Source of the DNA: an uncultured Alteromonadaceae bacterium
Lineage (GTDB): Bacteria > Pseudomonadota > Gammaproteobacteria > Enterobacterales > Alteromonadaceae
DNA length: 64,000 nt
Direction: 5' to 3'
Assembly: GCA_947494925.1 (NCBI GenBank)
Contig: CANLWS010000004.1
Location: forward strand, 310,001 to 374,000
Under the pieces are notes generated by a model that searched no databases, was not told where the DNA came from, and saw only the letters and a list, made by a program, of their open reading frames with translations. Positions within the stretch are counted from its first letter, which is position 1. Every line of letters starts with the position of its first letter. Made by a program: the position numbers and the translations under genes. Shown piece by piece: positions 35,236 to 43,957 of this stretch.

Positions 35236-38152
35236 CGGCATTCTCCAGCACTTGTTCTTGTTTGTTGTACCGTCCGGGCTGCAATGTCGCCAATGCAGTG
35301 AAACTCTGTTTCACCCATTCGTCGTAGAGTCCGGCCCAGCTGCGCTGAGCATTGCTTTCATGCAACTCAATGGCTTTCTCTTCAAAGGGATAAGCCTGCT
35401 CTTCGAGCAAGATGTCATATTGCTCCAACTCAAGCTGATTCAAGCCCTTGGGACGCTGTGACACCATTAAATCTTTGGCCAACTGATGGTATATATTTGC
35501 CACTTTGTAATTAGCATCGGTACTGAATTCTGCCACTTGATAATCCAGTGTTTTGTTGTAAGCAGTCAGGGCTGAATCCAATGCTGCTCTTTTACGTTTA
35601 AGGCTGTCAGACAAAGGTAAGCTGAGTTTGACCCGTTTAAAGTGATTGAATTTATCATCAGCAAAAACCAGCGAGGACATGGCTGCCAGATAGCGGGATC
35701 GACTAGTACGGTTTGCTCCGGCGTCTGCATCAGCAATGATTAATTTGTTCAACCAGAATCGTCTTTTACTGTCTTCTTTGCTGTTCCGATAAAACTCGCT
35801 CATGGTAAAGCGGGCTTCAATAGCATCATCGAAAGGTTCGGGATAACGATGTGCGTAGGTGCGGAATGATTCCAGCGCTTGTTGTGTTTCACCTTCCTGC
35901 TGGAAATACTGGGCGGCCACCAACAATGCCTGACGACCTTGTTCTGTGAGCGGTGCTTTTTTCCATACAGCTAGCAATTCTGTCGCGGCAGCCAGCCAGT
36001 TTTCACTTTGTTGGTAACTGAAAATGAGTTTGTCACCGATGCCTTCATTTAAAGAGTGGCCTGCAAAACGGGTGCGGAAGTCCTCCAACAATGCAGTGGC
36101 CTGTTGCCATTCTTTCAATTCCAGCAAATACGTAGCTGCATCAAACTGAGCATTGATGCGCACCGAGGACGCTGGTGCCTTTGCCAGTACTCTGAGCAAA
36201 TCATTCACGGCCGGTGCAATTTGATTTTCAGCTAGCTTCAATTCAGCCTGTTTGTAAATACTGGCGGCGAGTCGTTCCAGCATGTCCAGACGCTGCTGGC
36301 TATCTATGTCTAACCTGGCAATGATCTGATCGTAATAATTTTCAGCCAGGGCAAACTCACCCAGTTCAAACTGACTGTGTGCAAGCACCAAGAAGCTGGC
36401 CATCTGTTTTTCCGAAGATACTGCGGGCTGCCATTCTAGTAGCCCGTTGGCTGCCAAAATCGCATCAGGGTAACGTTGTAGTTCGAACAGCTGCTGAGTA
36501 CTGTCATGCAAAACATCCACAGCCCTTGGGTCACTATTAAACCGCGAAACAAAGCGAGCCTGGGAATCCAACTGCTGATCCCGTAGCGATGAAAAGTCTA
36601 CATCTACCCGATGGGTTGCGAGTGCTTTACGATAACTCAGAATCGCCGCGTAGCCTGCTTCTACAGCCTTGGGTTCCTTCAAATATTGATAAGCGTAAAT
36701 TTCATACTGCTCGATAGCCTGGATATAGTTTTCGGATTCGAACAGGCTCTCCGCCAAATTAAAGGTCATTTCAGGCGTCTTGCTGTCATAGGGGAACGTC
36801 AGGATAAATTCCCGGTAATAATTGGCTGCACTGGCAAAGGCTTGTCTTTTTAGTCTAGTCAGTTCCTGTATGTCAGCATTCGATTTTGCATTCGTGGCTG
36901 ATGCGTCACTAAATTGTGTAGATGCATTGTTGGCCAATAATTGCGCTTTGCTGTGCTCAAACTGTGCTAGCTCCTGTAAATATTCATGTAAAAAGGGCTT
37001 AACTTCATCCTGCAGTGTTTGACCCCATCCAGCCCAATATTCGCCTGTTATACCGTACGCTGAAACAAAACCTTGCTTGGCAGGCAGTACCAAGGATGGA
37101 AACTTACCCAGAATATACGCATCGATTTGCTTCACCGCGAAGAATGGAGCTTTGCTATGCGCAGGATGAGTCCGAGTAAATGCCTGATAAACTTTGGCAC
37201 TGTCACGATAGCGATCATCGTTCAGGAATTGTTGACCGAGTTGGTCGTAGAGTAAGTGCTCATAGTGACGCTCTCCTACTTCCTCAAAATGTGCGATAAC
37301 GCTCATTTCAGCAGCTTCATAAGAAAACAGTAGCGCCATGATCCGCAAGGTGTCTTTCACTAAACGTAATTCACCTACAGGCAGATTTTTCAATTGTTGA
37401 TCACCATCTACCTGACTCAACATCTGTTGATCGATAATGTTGTTCGGTAGTCGATGATCGAGCAGTTGGGTAAATGCCAATAGTGCATTGTGCGATTGTT
37501 CAAGTTTGAAGTAACTCCAACCAAGCATGTAGGCAGCAGTCACAAAATAAGGGTTTTCCTCTCCTTGCTGCAATACAGCTTTGTAGGACGAAACAGCGGC
37601 AACATAGTTGTTTTGCGCAAACAGGATTTCGCCTTTCCTGAAATTTACTTCCGCCAGGTAAGGATTGACCGGATATTGCTGAAGTAAGGATTCTATCGTC
37701 TGGAAACTTTGCTCTGGTTGGCCTTGCAAATCATACGCTTTTGCAAGCTGATATAGCACTTCGGCGTTCTGCTCTTGTTGCGGGTGTTCAGCCAGTATCT
37801 GTTGATACTGATTTATCGCAAGGTCGTAAATCCCTTGCTGCTGTGAACTCAATCCAGACTCCTGCTTTTGCTCCGCAAGCAGCACTTCCAGGTCAGCCAG
37901 TCGGTATTGAACAATCTGACGGGTTTCATCGTCACTTAGCAAGCCTTGAAGTTTCTGATATGCATCTCGCAGAGACGCCAGCTCCATAGCTGGGAGCGGA
38001 TCATGATTGAGAGGAACAGGCTCAAAATAAACTGAGCTTAAGGTCTGTCTGGCAGCGGGTTTAGCGTTTTCTACATTTTCCTGACTCAGGTTAAACGTAC
38101 ATCCCGCCATGAAAACAATCAGGATCAGAATGACAAGAGCTCTACTTACCAT
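35222..38152 (-). CDS. Large TPR-repeat lipoprotein
   Basis: 976 residues from the ATG at 38152 (GGGGAG seven bases upstream; a longer start at 38206 has none). A lipobox VFMAGC puts the lipidated Cys at 18. The rest is a chain of TPR and TPR-like helices in several blocks (about 85-260, 410-560 and 590-800), for example YQQILAEHPQQEQNAEVLYQLAKAYD-type units. In layout it resembles large periplasmic TPR proteins of the M. xanthus Glt machine (GltD/AgmU, GltE), although homology is not proven. It overlaps the preceding gene by 11 bases. Confidence 0.85.
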   Translation of the reverse strand: MVSRALVILILIVFMAGCTFNLSQENVENAKPAARQTLSSVYFEPVPLNHDPLPAMELASLRDAYQKLQGLLSDDETRQIVQYRLADLEVLLAEQKQESGLSSQQQGIYDLAINQYQQILAEHPQQEQNAEVLYQLAKAYDLQGQPEQSFQTIESLLQQYPVNPYLAEVNFRKGEILFAQNNYVAAVSSYKAVLQQGEENPYFVTAAYMLGWSYFKLEQSHNALLAFTQLLDHRLPNNIIDQQMLSQVDGDQQLKNLPVGELRLVKDTLRIMALLFSYEAAEMSVIAHFEEVGERHYEHLLYDQLGQQFLNDDRYRDSAKVYQAFTRTHPAHSKAPFFAVKQIDAYILGKFPSLVLPAKQGFVSAYGITGEYWAGWGQTLQDEVKPFLHEYLQELAQFEHSKAQLLANNASTQFSDASATNAKSNADIQELTRLKRQAFASAANYYREFILTFPYDSKTPEMTFNLAESLFESENYIQAIEQYEIYAYQYLKEPKAVEAGYAAILSYRKALATHRVDVDFSSLRDQQLDSQARFVSRFNSDPRAVDVLHDSTQQLFELQRYPDAILAANGLLEWQPAVSSEKQMASFLVLAHSQFELGEFALAENYYDQIIARLDIDSQQRLDMLERLAASIYKQAELKLAENQIAPAVNDLLRVLAKAPASSVRINAQFDAATYLLELKEWQQATALLEDFRTRFAGHSLNEGIGDKLIFSYQQSENWLAAATELLAVWKKAPLTEQGRQALLVAAQYFQQEGETQQALESFRTYAHRYPEPFDDAIEARFTMSEFYRNSKEDSKRRFWLNKLIIADADAGANRTSRSRYLAAMSSLVFADDKFNHFKRVKLSLPLSDSLKRKRAALDSALTAYNKTLDYQVAEFSTDANYKVANIYHQLAKDLMVSQRPKGLNQLELEQYDILLEEQAYPFEEKAIELHESNAQRSWAGLYDEWVKQSFTALATLQPGRYNKQEQVLENADEIY

Positions 38153-40100
38153 TGGATATCTCCCCCTGCCGCTGCTCCGTCTGCGCTTTTCTATAGGCTT
38201 CATCATTTAAACGTACAACGGCTAATTGCGCCTGCAGTTGATAGTTTTTAAGTAGCGCAATCTGTTGTTCTATTTTTTCGGAAAATACCTTTTTCAATTC
38301 AGTTAACTGAGCAGTAACCAAGCCATCAGAGACGTTAAGTTGCTTAGTCAACCTGTCCTGGATTTGTCCGATACTGTTTCGCTGCTCGCTATAGTCAGGA
38401 GGTGTATTCAACCTGCCGGTCAGAATATCTTGTTGAGCCCGGGTTTTGATTAAACTGGCGTCCAAAGCATTCAGATTTTTTTGTGCTGACCAACGTCGTT
38501 GGGGAAAGTTTTCGGCAACTCGCCACAACAAGGCACCCTGCAATCGGGCAAGGCGGCGCTGATATTTATCTGACAAAGGGTTCTGACCAGCGGCGGCTTT
38601 AACCTGATTAATGCGTGTATAACGTTTTTGCGCTTTCTGCAGACGACTGGCCCATGCCTGTTCCTGTTCACTCATGAGCAACATAGGATTTTCAGCTTGG
38701 GCGGCCGCTAAGGCAGTAGCCAGCGTATCTCTTTTGCTTTGCAACTCGCTCAGGCGTAATAAAAATTTATCTTGTTTGAGACGTTCAGCCCGCTTAATGG
38801 CTACCTGTTCTCGTTCTTCCAACATCAGAAAAAACGTATCCAGGCGATTTCGCCACTGATTTAACTGACGATTTATTAACAAGGATTCCTGTAATTGCGT
38901 GGTCTGTACCCGCACATCTTCGGACAACAACAATCCGCCTAATTGAGGGGGCAACTCTTCAGGTTGATAAGCAGATTGTGCAAGGGAGACAAAAAATTGT
39001 TCAGATAACTGGGTTTTAATCTGGTCCAATTCGGTTAGTTCAGATGCAAAGCGTGCGAGTCCTGCCTGCAGTTTCTGCAGTGCTTGTCTGGGCGCAAAAG
39101 CCTTCTCATAGGCATGGGCAGAAGCCAGATAAGCTTCGAGTATATATTCAGTACTGTGTGGCATAGCCAACAAGCGTTCCCAGACAGATAAAGCTAACTG
39201 GTAGTCCTGCTGAGTGCTCGCCGCCCAGCCGTACCCCAGCAAGGCGGCCTGAGTATCAAGACTATCCAGGCGCACACGGGTAAATGCCTGAATAGCTTGC
39301 GTAGGTTTATTTTGTTGCAGGTGGGCGTAACCTAGTGTCAGGTTGGCGCGATCTTGCAATGCCTGCACTTCATTCTCGCCGCTTTGTTGAATGGGCGACC
39401 ACCAGCCGCTCAACCAATTTCCAAATACGCCATCGTCTTTTTCAGCTAGTTCCGTAAGTGCAGAAACTGCCCCTTCGTAATCACTTTCCTGCAGATCTGC
39501 CAGTCCCTGATTGTATAAAACATAATTCCGGTAAACCGAGTCACCTGACAGTTGAGAAAGCCAGTCAACTTTGTCCCCTTGTCCATTAGTCAGCCAGGAA
39601 AACAACTGGGACCGGAGATAAATCAATTCATCCTGACTCAACTCGTCCAGAACCTCTTGCGCTTGTGCATAACTGATATTGTCAAAGGATTGCGCCGCTG
39701 AAGAAAATTGCTGTTTCTGGTAATAGGCTTTACCCAATAAAAACCAGGCTTGCGTTTGTGTATCCAGTTTGGTGTCCCGTTGCAGCACCTGAGCAAAGAT
39801 GTCGGTAGCCTGGTTCTCCAGGCCATGGGCGAGGCTCATACCGCCTTTAAGCAATGCAGGGTTAACACCTGGATTGCTGATAAACTGAAGTTCACCAGCG
39901 AACTGATCCTCCAGCATGGCGTAATGTGTCAGTGCATTAAAAAAGTCACCTTGAAAGTAGAAAAACAAAACCTGCTGATAGGCCTTATCTAAAGCAACTT
40001 GCTTGTCAGCGTCCAACCTGGTTTGTTGCGCACCGGAGATCGTTGCCGTCAACAGCAATGCGCCGAGCAAAATAGGTTTCAGGCTTCTGCAGAATGACAT
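38142..40100 (-). CDS. Exported TPR and coiled-coil protein
   Basis: 652 residues with a signal peptide (about 1-24, ending TISGA). The first 350 residues form TPR-like helix pairs (LAHGLENQATDIFAQVL, AWFLLGKAYYQK); residues 380-640 are a long coiled coil rich in Gln, Arg and Leu. It is periplasmic. It begins three bases after the preceding gene's stop and overlaps the next by 11. Helical rods of this length could span much of the periplasm. No specific family assigned. Confidence 0.8.
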   Translation of the reverse strand: MSFCRSLKPILLGALLLTATISGAQQTRLDADKQVALDKAYQQVLFFYFQGDFFNALTHYAMLEDQFAGELQFISNPGVNPALLKGGMSLAHGLENQATDIFAQVLQRDTKLDTQTQAWFLLGKAYYQKQQFSSAAQSFDNISYAQAQEVLDELSQDELIYLRSQLFSWLTNGQGDKVDWLSQLSGDSVYRNYVLYNQGLADLQESDYEGAVSALTELAEKDDGVFGNWLSGWWSPIQQSGENEVQALQDRANLTLGYAHLQQNKPTQAIQAFTRVRLDSLDTQAALLGYGWAASTQQDYQLALSVWERLLAMPHSTEYILEAYLASAHAYEKAFAPRQALQKLQAGLARFASELTELDQIKTQLSEQFFVSLAQSAYQPEELPPQLGGLLLSEDVRVQTTQLQESLLINRQLNQWRNRLDTFFLMLEEREQVAIKRAERLKQDKFLLRLSELQSKRDTLATALAAAQAENPMLLMSEQEQAWASRLQKAQKRYTRINQVKAAAGQNPLSDKYQRRLARLQGALLWRVAENFPQRRWSAQKNLNALDASLIKTRAQQDILTGRLNTPPDYSEQRNSIGQIQDRLTKQLNVSDGLVTAQLTELKKVFSEKIEQQIALLKNYQLQAQLAVVRLNDEAYRKAQTEQRQGEISNGK

Positions 40101-40103
40101 AAC

Positions 40104-40619
40104 TTACAGCTCTACCACGCTAAATTCTGGTTGTTGCTTAGCGCTGGAATCAGTGATACTGAGTTCCAGCGACTTAGCATCCGACTCTTTATTGAAAACA
40201 AAGGATGTTGCCCGTTTATAAGGGCGATTTTCCGGACCAATCCCGGTAAAAAACGCGCTGATTTGATGTTCACCCTGGGCTAGGTTGCCAACGTAGAGCT
40301 TCTGCACACCGCCACGGTACAAGGCATCCACCTGACTGGCCGTATACAAATGACTAGTGACAGATTTGTCATCAATCTTGAGCTCAAGGGCGTCCAACTT
40401 GAAGTATTCACCCACATCCATTGAGATATAAACCGCAACTTGTGTGCTGGATGGAAAAAGTAAATCTTCTTCCAATACAAACAGATCCCGATTGAGCGCA
40501 ATCACCTCTTTTTTTAACGCTTGTAATTGATCGGCAACCTGACTTTGCTGTTCTGCACTAACAGTCTTGAGGCAAAGTGCAAACAGAACAAAAAGTGAAC
40601 TGACAATGTGTTTTTTCAT
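40104..40619 (-). CDS. Exported unknown protein of the envelope operon
   Basis: 171 residues from the ATG at 40619 (AGGTGA upstream; a start six codons earlier would break the signal peptide). A signal peptide (about 1-22, ending TVSAE) is followed by a short coiled coil (QVADQLQALKKEVIALNRDL) and a beta-rich domain with VAVYISMDVGEYFKLDALELKID and GEHQISAFFTGIG. Proteins of this type are sometimes mislabelled as AraC regulators in databases; nothing here binds DNA. It lies between the DUF3570 barrel and the TPR proteins and may be their periplasmic link. Confidence 0.75.
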   Translation of the reverse strand: MKKHIVSSLFVLFALCLKTVSAEQQSQVADQLQALKKEVIALNRDLFVLEEDLLFPSSTQVAVYISMDVGEYFKLDALELKIDDKSVTSHLYTASQVDALYRGGVQKLYVGNLAQGEHQISAFFTGIGPENRPYKRATSFVFNKESDAKSLELSITDSSAKQQPEFSVVEL

Positions 40620-40627
40620 AATTTCAC

Positions 40628-41821
40628 CTAATACCAAATAGACACATAAACACGTGTCACGTTGGCTGAAAATTCAAACAGCGGCTCTTCACCCACAGGG
40701 GCATCTGCCAATACGTCGCGGAAGTCGTCATAGCTGAAGCGCATATGATCAATTTCATAGTTCAGGGTACTTTTCTTAACCCAAGAAGAAGGGGAGAATT
40801 GGAATTCATATGTCAGGCTAAAACCGATGGCAATATTGCTGAACGTGCTCATTTCCTTGTCCCGCGCACGGAAGTTAAACTCTTCGCTACGGTTAAACAG
40901 ATCCTGATAAAAATCTGCCTTGTCCTGAGAATACTGGCGTACTCTGAAATCAAGGATCCAGTCGTCACCAAAGGTATGTACATAACCTAATTTAAAACTA
41001 GTGGCATCGATTCCCCATGTATCGGAAAACGCCCTTGCTTCACCATAGACAGAAGCGCGGTAGGGCAAATAATAGTTAGCTGTCAATGACACTGCATTAC
41101 TGGTTCGGGTATTGGGATACACTTCAGTTTCGAAGCGAAACCCGCGCTCTGAACTCGGGTCTAGAAAACGCACAGATCGGTAGGGGTTATTCAGATATCC
41201 CTGGTCAGAAATATTTTCGACGGTTAATCCCATGATCAGGTTTTTCGTAATCACCTGAGTCAAGCCAAGCTGGTACTGTTGACGATCAGCCTCTTCCAGA
41301 AAGTTTTCGTCGCCTCGTTTGCCGACCTCATCCCACCCCTTTGAATAACCTATGGATAACGTCGTAAGGTCGCCAAAAAAATCCTGACTCAGACCAACGT
41401 GCACGGAACGCGCTTCAAAGTCATTTTCCGAACTGGTTGTATATTGCAGATTCATCAAGGTTTTGTTGTGCAGGAAGTCCAGGCCAACGCTGTTTTCCGT
41501 GCGCTCTTCTTCATAGGGACTTGCAGTGGCGAGCACGTCTATTGAGGCACCTGAGATGCTGTCCACATAGTAGTTGGCAGAGACAGATACCTTGTTGCCG
41601 ATCTTTTTGCGCAGCAGAATGGAAGGTCCATCGATTGACATTCCTCCGCCTTGATAGGAGTGATACATGGCGTCTGATCTATCCTGCGGCAACACAGCAG
41701 CGTTGGCGGTTGTCACTACCCCCAGCATGATCGCCAAGGACATAACAAATCGAGCAGCTGAGCGAATGGATCCCCAACAAAAGCACTTGGGGATAAAAGC
41801 TTCGCTTTTAATTACAGCCAC
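40628..41821 (-). CDS. DUF3570 outer-membrane beta-barrel protein
   Basis: 397 residues. After a signal peptide ending VTTANA the protein has DAMYHSYQGGGMSIDGPSIL, then amphipathic beta strands to a C-terminal aromatic (VSIWY), typical of outer-membrane barrels, and matches DUF3570. I place the start at a GTG at 41821 because AGGAGG lies five bases upstream. It lies inside the end of the DUF4266 gene (14-base overlap), so the two are translationally coupled. DUF3570, DUF4266 and a TlpA-like thioredoxin form a recurrent trio in many bacteria; the role is not established to my knowledge. Confidence 0.85.
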   Translation of the reverse strand: MAVIKSEAFIPKCFCWGSIRSAARFVMSLAIMLGVVTTANAAVLPQDRSDAMYHSYQGGGMSIDGPSILLRKKIGNKVSVSANYYVDSISGASIDVLATASPYEEERTENSVGLDFLHNKTLMNLQYTTSSENDFEARSVHVGLSQDFFGDLTTLSIGYSKGWDEVGKRGDENFLEEADRQQYQLGLTQVITKNLIMGLTVENISDQGYLNNPYRSVRFLDPSSERGFRFETEVYPNTRTSNAVSLTANYYLPYRASVYGEARAFSDTWGIDATSFKLGYVHTFGDDWILDFRVRQYSQDKADFYQDLFNRSEEFNFRARDKEMSTFSNIAIGFSLTYEFQFSPSSWVKKSTLNYEIDHMRFSYDDFRDVLADAPVGEEPLFEFSANVTRVYVSIWY

Positions 41822-42047
41822 AACCACCTCCTGCGCCACCTTCGGCACCGCGAGCTCCTTCTCTGGCCTGAAAAGCGTGTTTGGTGTATGCCAGAGAAAC
41901 CGGATTGCGATTCAAGCTCATGATAGGGTCGGCCAGGTTGTCTCGTTCATAGGGCATAACCCATGGCTCAATGGTAGTGGCACAACCTGAACTTAATAGC
42001 ATCGTCAGAGTAATAAACGTTAAACGAGCGGGATGACGAAGTCGCAT
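41808..42047 (-). CDS. DUF4266 lipoprotein
   Basis: 79 residues. A lipobox SSGC puts the lipidated Cys at 22. The mature peptide has MPYERDNLADPIM and a C-terminal tail of Gly, Ala and Cys ending GGCGCN, as in DUF4266 proteins. The two terminal cysteines could bind metal or form a disulfide, which fits the thioredoxin gene just upstream. The DUF3570 gene starts within its last codons. Confidence 0.88.
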   Translation of the reverse strand: MRLRHPARLTFITLTMLLSSGCATTIEPWVMPYERDNLADPIMSLNRNPVSLAYTKHAFQAREGARGAEGGAGGGCGCN

Positions 42048-42052
42048 AGTGA

Positions 42053-42577
42053 TTACTCGCGTATCAAGGCTTTAACGGCCTTTTGATATTTCACTTCATC
42101 ACCGCTTTTGTAGCCATAATGGGTCAAACGCTGGTTTCCATCGCGGTCAACAATCACAGTTGTTGGCATCGCACGTACATCGTACATTTTGCTGACTGCA
42201 TCATCCTGATCGAACAAAACCGGGAAGCTAACCGGAATATCATTCAAAAGAGTGTTGGCCTTGTTCGGATCTTCATCCACATTCACAGCAAGAACAGTAA
42301 AACCAAGATCTTCATATTCCTGCTGAAGTTTCTCAAAATGAGGCAGTTCTTCCCGGCAGGGTCCGCACCAGGATGCCCAGAAATTGATCAACACAACATT
42401 ACCGCGCTGCTCCTGCAAACGGACATTGTCACCAGCCTTACTTTTCAAAGTGAAATCCGGTGCTAATTGTTTCTCATTACTGGCATTTGAGCTAAAGGTG
42501 GTGAGCAGGGCAATAAACAAGACAAAACCCGAGAATGCAGATACCAGATAACCGTTCGATTTAATTTTTGTATTCAT
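42053..42577 (-). CDS. TlpA/ResA-like thioredoxin, membrane-anchored
   Basis: 174 residues. An N-terminal hydrophobic helix (11-30) exports or anchors a thioredoxin fold with the redox pair C71GPC74 in FWASWCGPCREELP and the cis-proline loop MPTTVIV. TlpA/ResA proteins reduce disulfides, often of apocytochromes before haem attachment. Five CXXCH motifs occur in proteins of this locus, so a role in their maturation, or in handling the DUF4266 cysteines, is a reasonable inference. It lies six bases before the DUF4266 gene. Confidence 0.92.
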   Translation of the reverse strand: MNTKIKSNGYLVSAFSGFVLFIALLTTFSSNASNEKQLAPDFTLKSKAGDNVRLQEQRGNVVLINFWASWCGPCREELPHFEKLQQEYEDLGFTVLAVNVDEDPNKANTLLNDIPVSFPVLFDQDDAVSKMYDVRAMPTTVIVDRDGNQRLTHYGYKSGDEVKYQKAVKALIRE

Positions 42578-42599
42578 GACAATACTCCGTCATTCAAAT

Positions 42600-43244
42600 T
42601 CAGAAGAAAAAGGTCGCACCAATGCCGTACTCAATGTTGTGAGTCGACTTTTCTTCACCAATAATTTCACTGTTAAAAATGTGGTCGCGCACATCAAAGT
42701 GCAGTGCAAAATAGTCTGTCAGCAGCAGTCGGTACCCTGCGCCCAGACTCAATGTAAAACGATCATCACCACCAAATTCCGTGCTTCCGGCACCCAGTGT
42801 GAAATAAGTCGCAGAATTAAAAACCAGATCACGTGTTAGAAATACTTCGCCATTTAGGTTGTAGCCAATGCCCAGGTTGTAGTAACGATACTCTCGTTCT
42901 TCTTCAGTCAAGAAAGGTGAACCACCGCTGAGGATCTCAAAGCTGGTAAGACCCGCTTCGGCCTGACCGTAAGTCGCTTCAACAAAGAAATCTTCATTTA
43001 TGTGGTACGCAAGTCTGGCACCGACAACAGTATCTGAAGAAAAATCTTCAATGCTGATAACGCCGACAAACAATCCCACTTCAAAATCTTCACTGTCTAT
43101 TTCAGACTCGTTAATATCCCTTCGTTCAAGATCTGGCTCTATCACACTTTTTGTCGTTGGCTCAGATTGCTCTTGTGCACTGATAGCAGGACTGATCAGG
43201 CCAAACATCCCGATCAGAAAAAGACCGCGAACCCAAGTTTCCAT
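42600..43244 (-). CDS. Outer-membrane beta-barrel protein
   Basis: 214 residues with a signal peptide (about 1-23, ending PAISA), an acidic linker (EPDLERRDINESEID) and an eight-strand-type barrel from about 55 ending in FFF. VGLFVGVISIEDF and VGARLAYHINEDFFVEATYG are typical of the small barrel family that includes many myxobacterial members. AGGAG lies eight bases before the ATG. It overlaps the preceding gene by 31 bases. A structural or gating role in the outer membrane is inferred. Confidence 0.85.
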   Translation of the reverse strand: METWVRGLFLIGMFGLISPAISAQEQSEPTTKSVIEPDLERRDINESEIDSEDFEVGLFVGVISIEDFSSDTVVGARLAYHINEDFFVEATYGQAEAGLTSFEILSGGSPFLTEEEREYRYYNLGIGYNLNGEVFLTRDLVFNSATYFTLGAGSTEFGGDDRFTLSLGAGYRLLLTDYFALHFDVRDHIFNSEIIGEEKSTHNIEYGIGATFFF

Positions 43245-43954
43245 TGCTCTAACTCCTCGTTTTCGTCTCTTTCCGTGAGCGCCAATAAACTCTGATATTC
43301 GACTTTTACGACGAAATTTCTCGCCAGGTAGTATCGAACCCCAATGCCAGCACCAACTAAGTCATTGGTGCGCGTTTCGTCTCCGCCCTGCACAAGATTT
43401 GCACGGGGTTTAGTTCTAATTTGTCCAGCACCCAAGCGAATGTAGGGAGATATCTTCCACTCGGGAAAAGTCGTATGCGTCAGACTGGCAAATAACAGTT
43501 GATTTTCCGAAAAATCACCTAGTGCCTGAGTAAAACTGAGTTCAGCGGCAATATTTTCAGTCATTACCCATGTGCCAAACACACTGACAGATGAGACACT
43601 TTCCAGAACCCCGCCCATTGCCCCAAGTTCAAAGTCACGCTCCTGGAAGTTTTCAAAACTGCCATCGAAAAAGCGCACCGGTTGAGCCTGACTATTCAAG
43701 GTCAAAGCAAGAGACTGCTGCTTAACCCAGCCTTCCTGACCTTTGCGGGTCCTTACTTTGAACCAGGTGGTTTTGCGTTTAAGTACTTCGACCCATTCTC
43801 CCTTTTCAGCCACATAAAAAACTGGGTAACCGACTGCAGGACCTGTGTGTAACTCGATAAACTGTTCTGCTATCTGCACTTCCGGTGCTTTTTCCGTCGC
43901 AACACTGACGCTGGACAGATTGAGCAGGAGAACGACTACAAACACTTTCAACAT
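43214..43954 (-). CDS. SH3-domain plus outer-membrane barrel protein
   Basis: 246 residues. A signal peptide (about 1-19) is followed by a bacterial SH3 domain (about 27-85: ELHTGPAVGYPVFYVAEKGEWVEVL-like, WFKVRT, EGWVKQ), then a beta-barrel (about 110-246) ending in FAVFF. The SH3 part could bind peptidoglycan while the barrel sits in the outer membrane, giving a link between the two layers. It lies three bases after the HzsA-like gene. Similar to but longer than the next barrel gene, which lacks the SH3 domain. Confidence 0.82.
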   Translation of the reverse strand: MLKVFVVVLLLNLSSVSVATEKAPEVQIAEQFIELHTGPAVGYPVFYVAEKGEWVEVLKRKTTWFKVRTRKGQEGWVKQQSLALTLNSQAQPVRFFDGSFENFQERDFELGAMGGVLESVSSVSVFGTWVMTENIAAELSFTQALGDFSENQLLFASLTHTTFPEWKISPYIRLGAGQIRTKPRANLVQGGDETRTNDLVGAGIGVRYYLARNFVVKVEYQSLLALTERDENEELEQWKLGFAVFF

Positions 43955-43957
43955 CTA

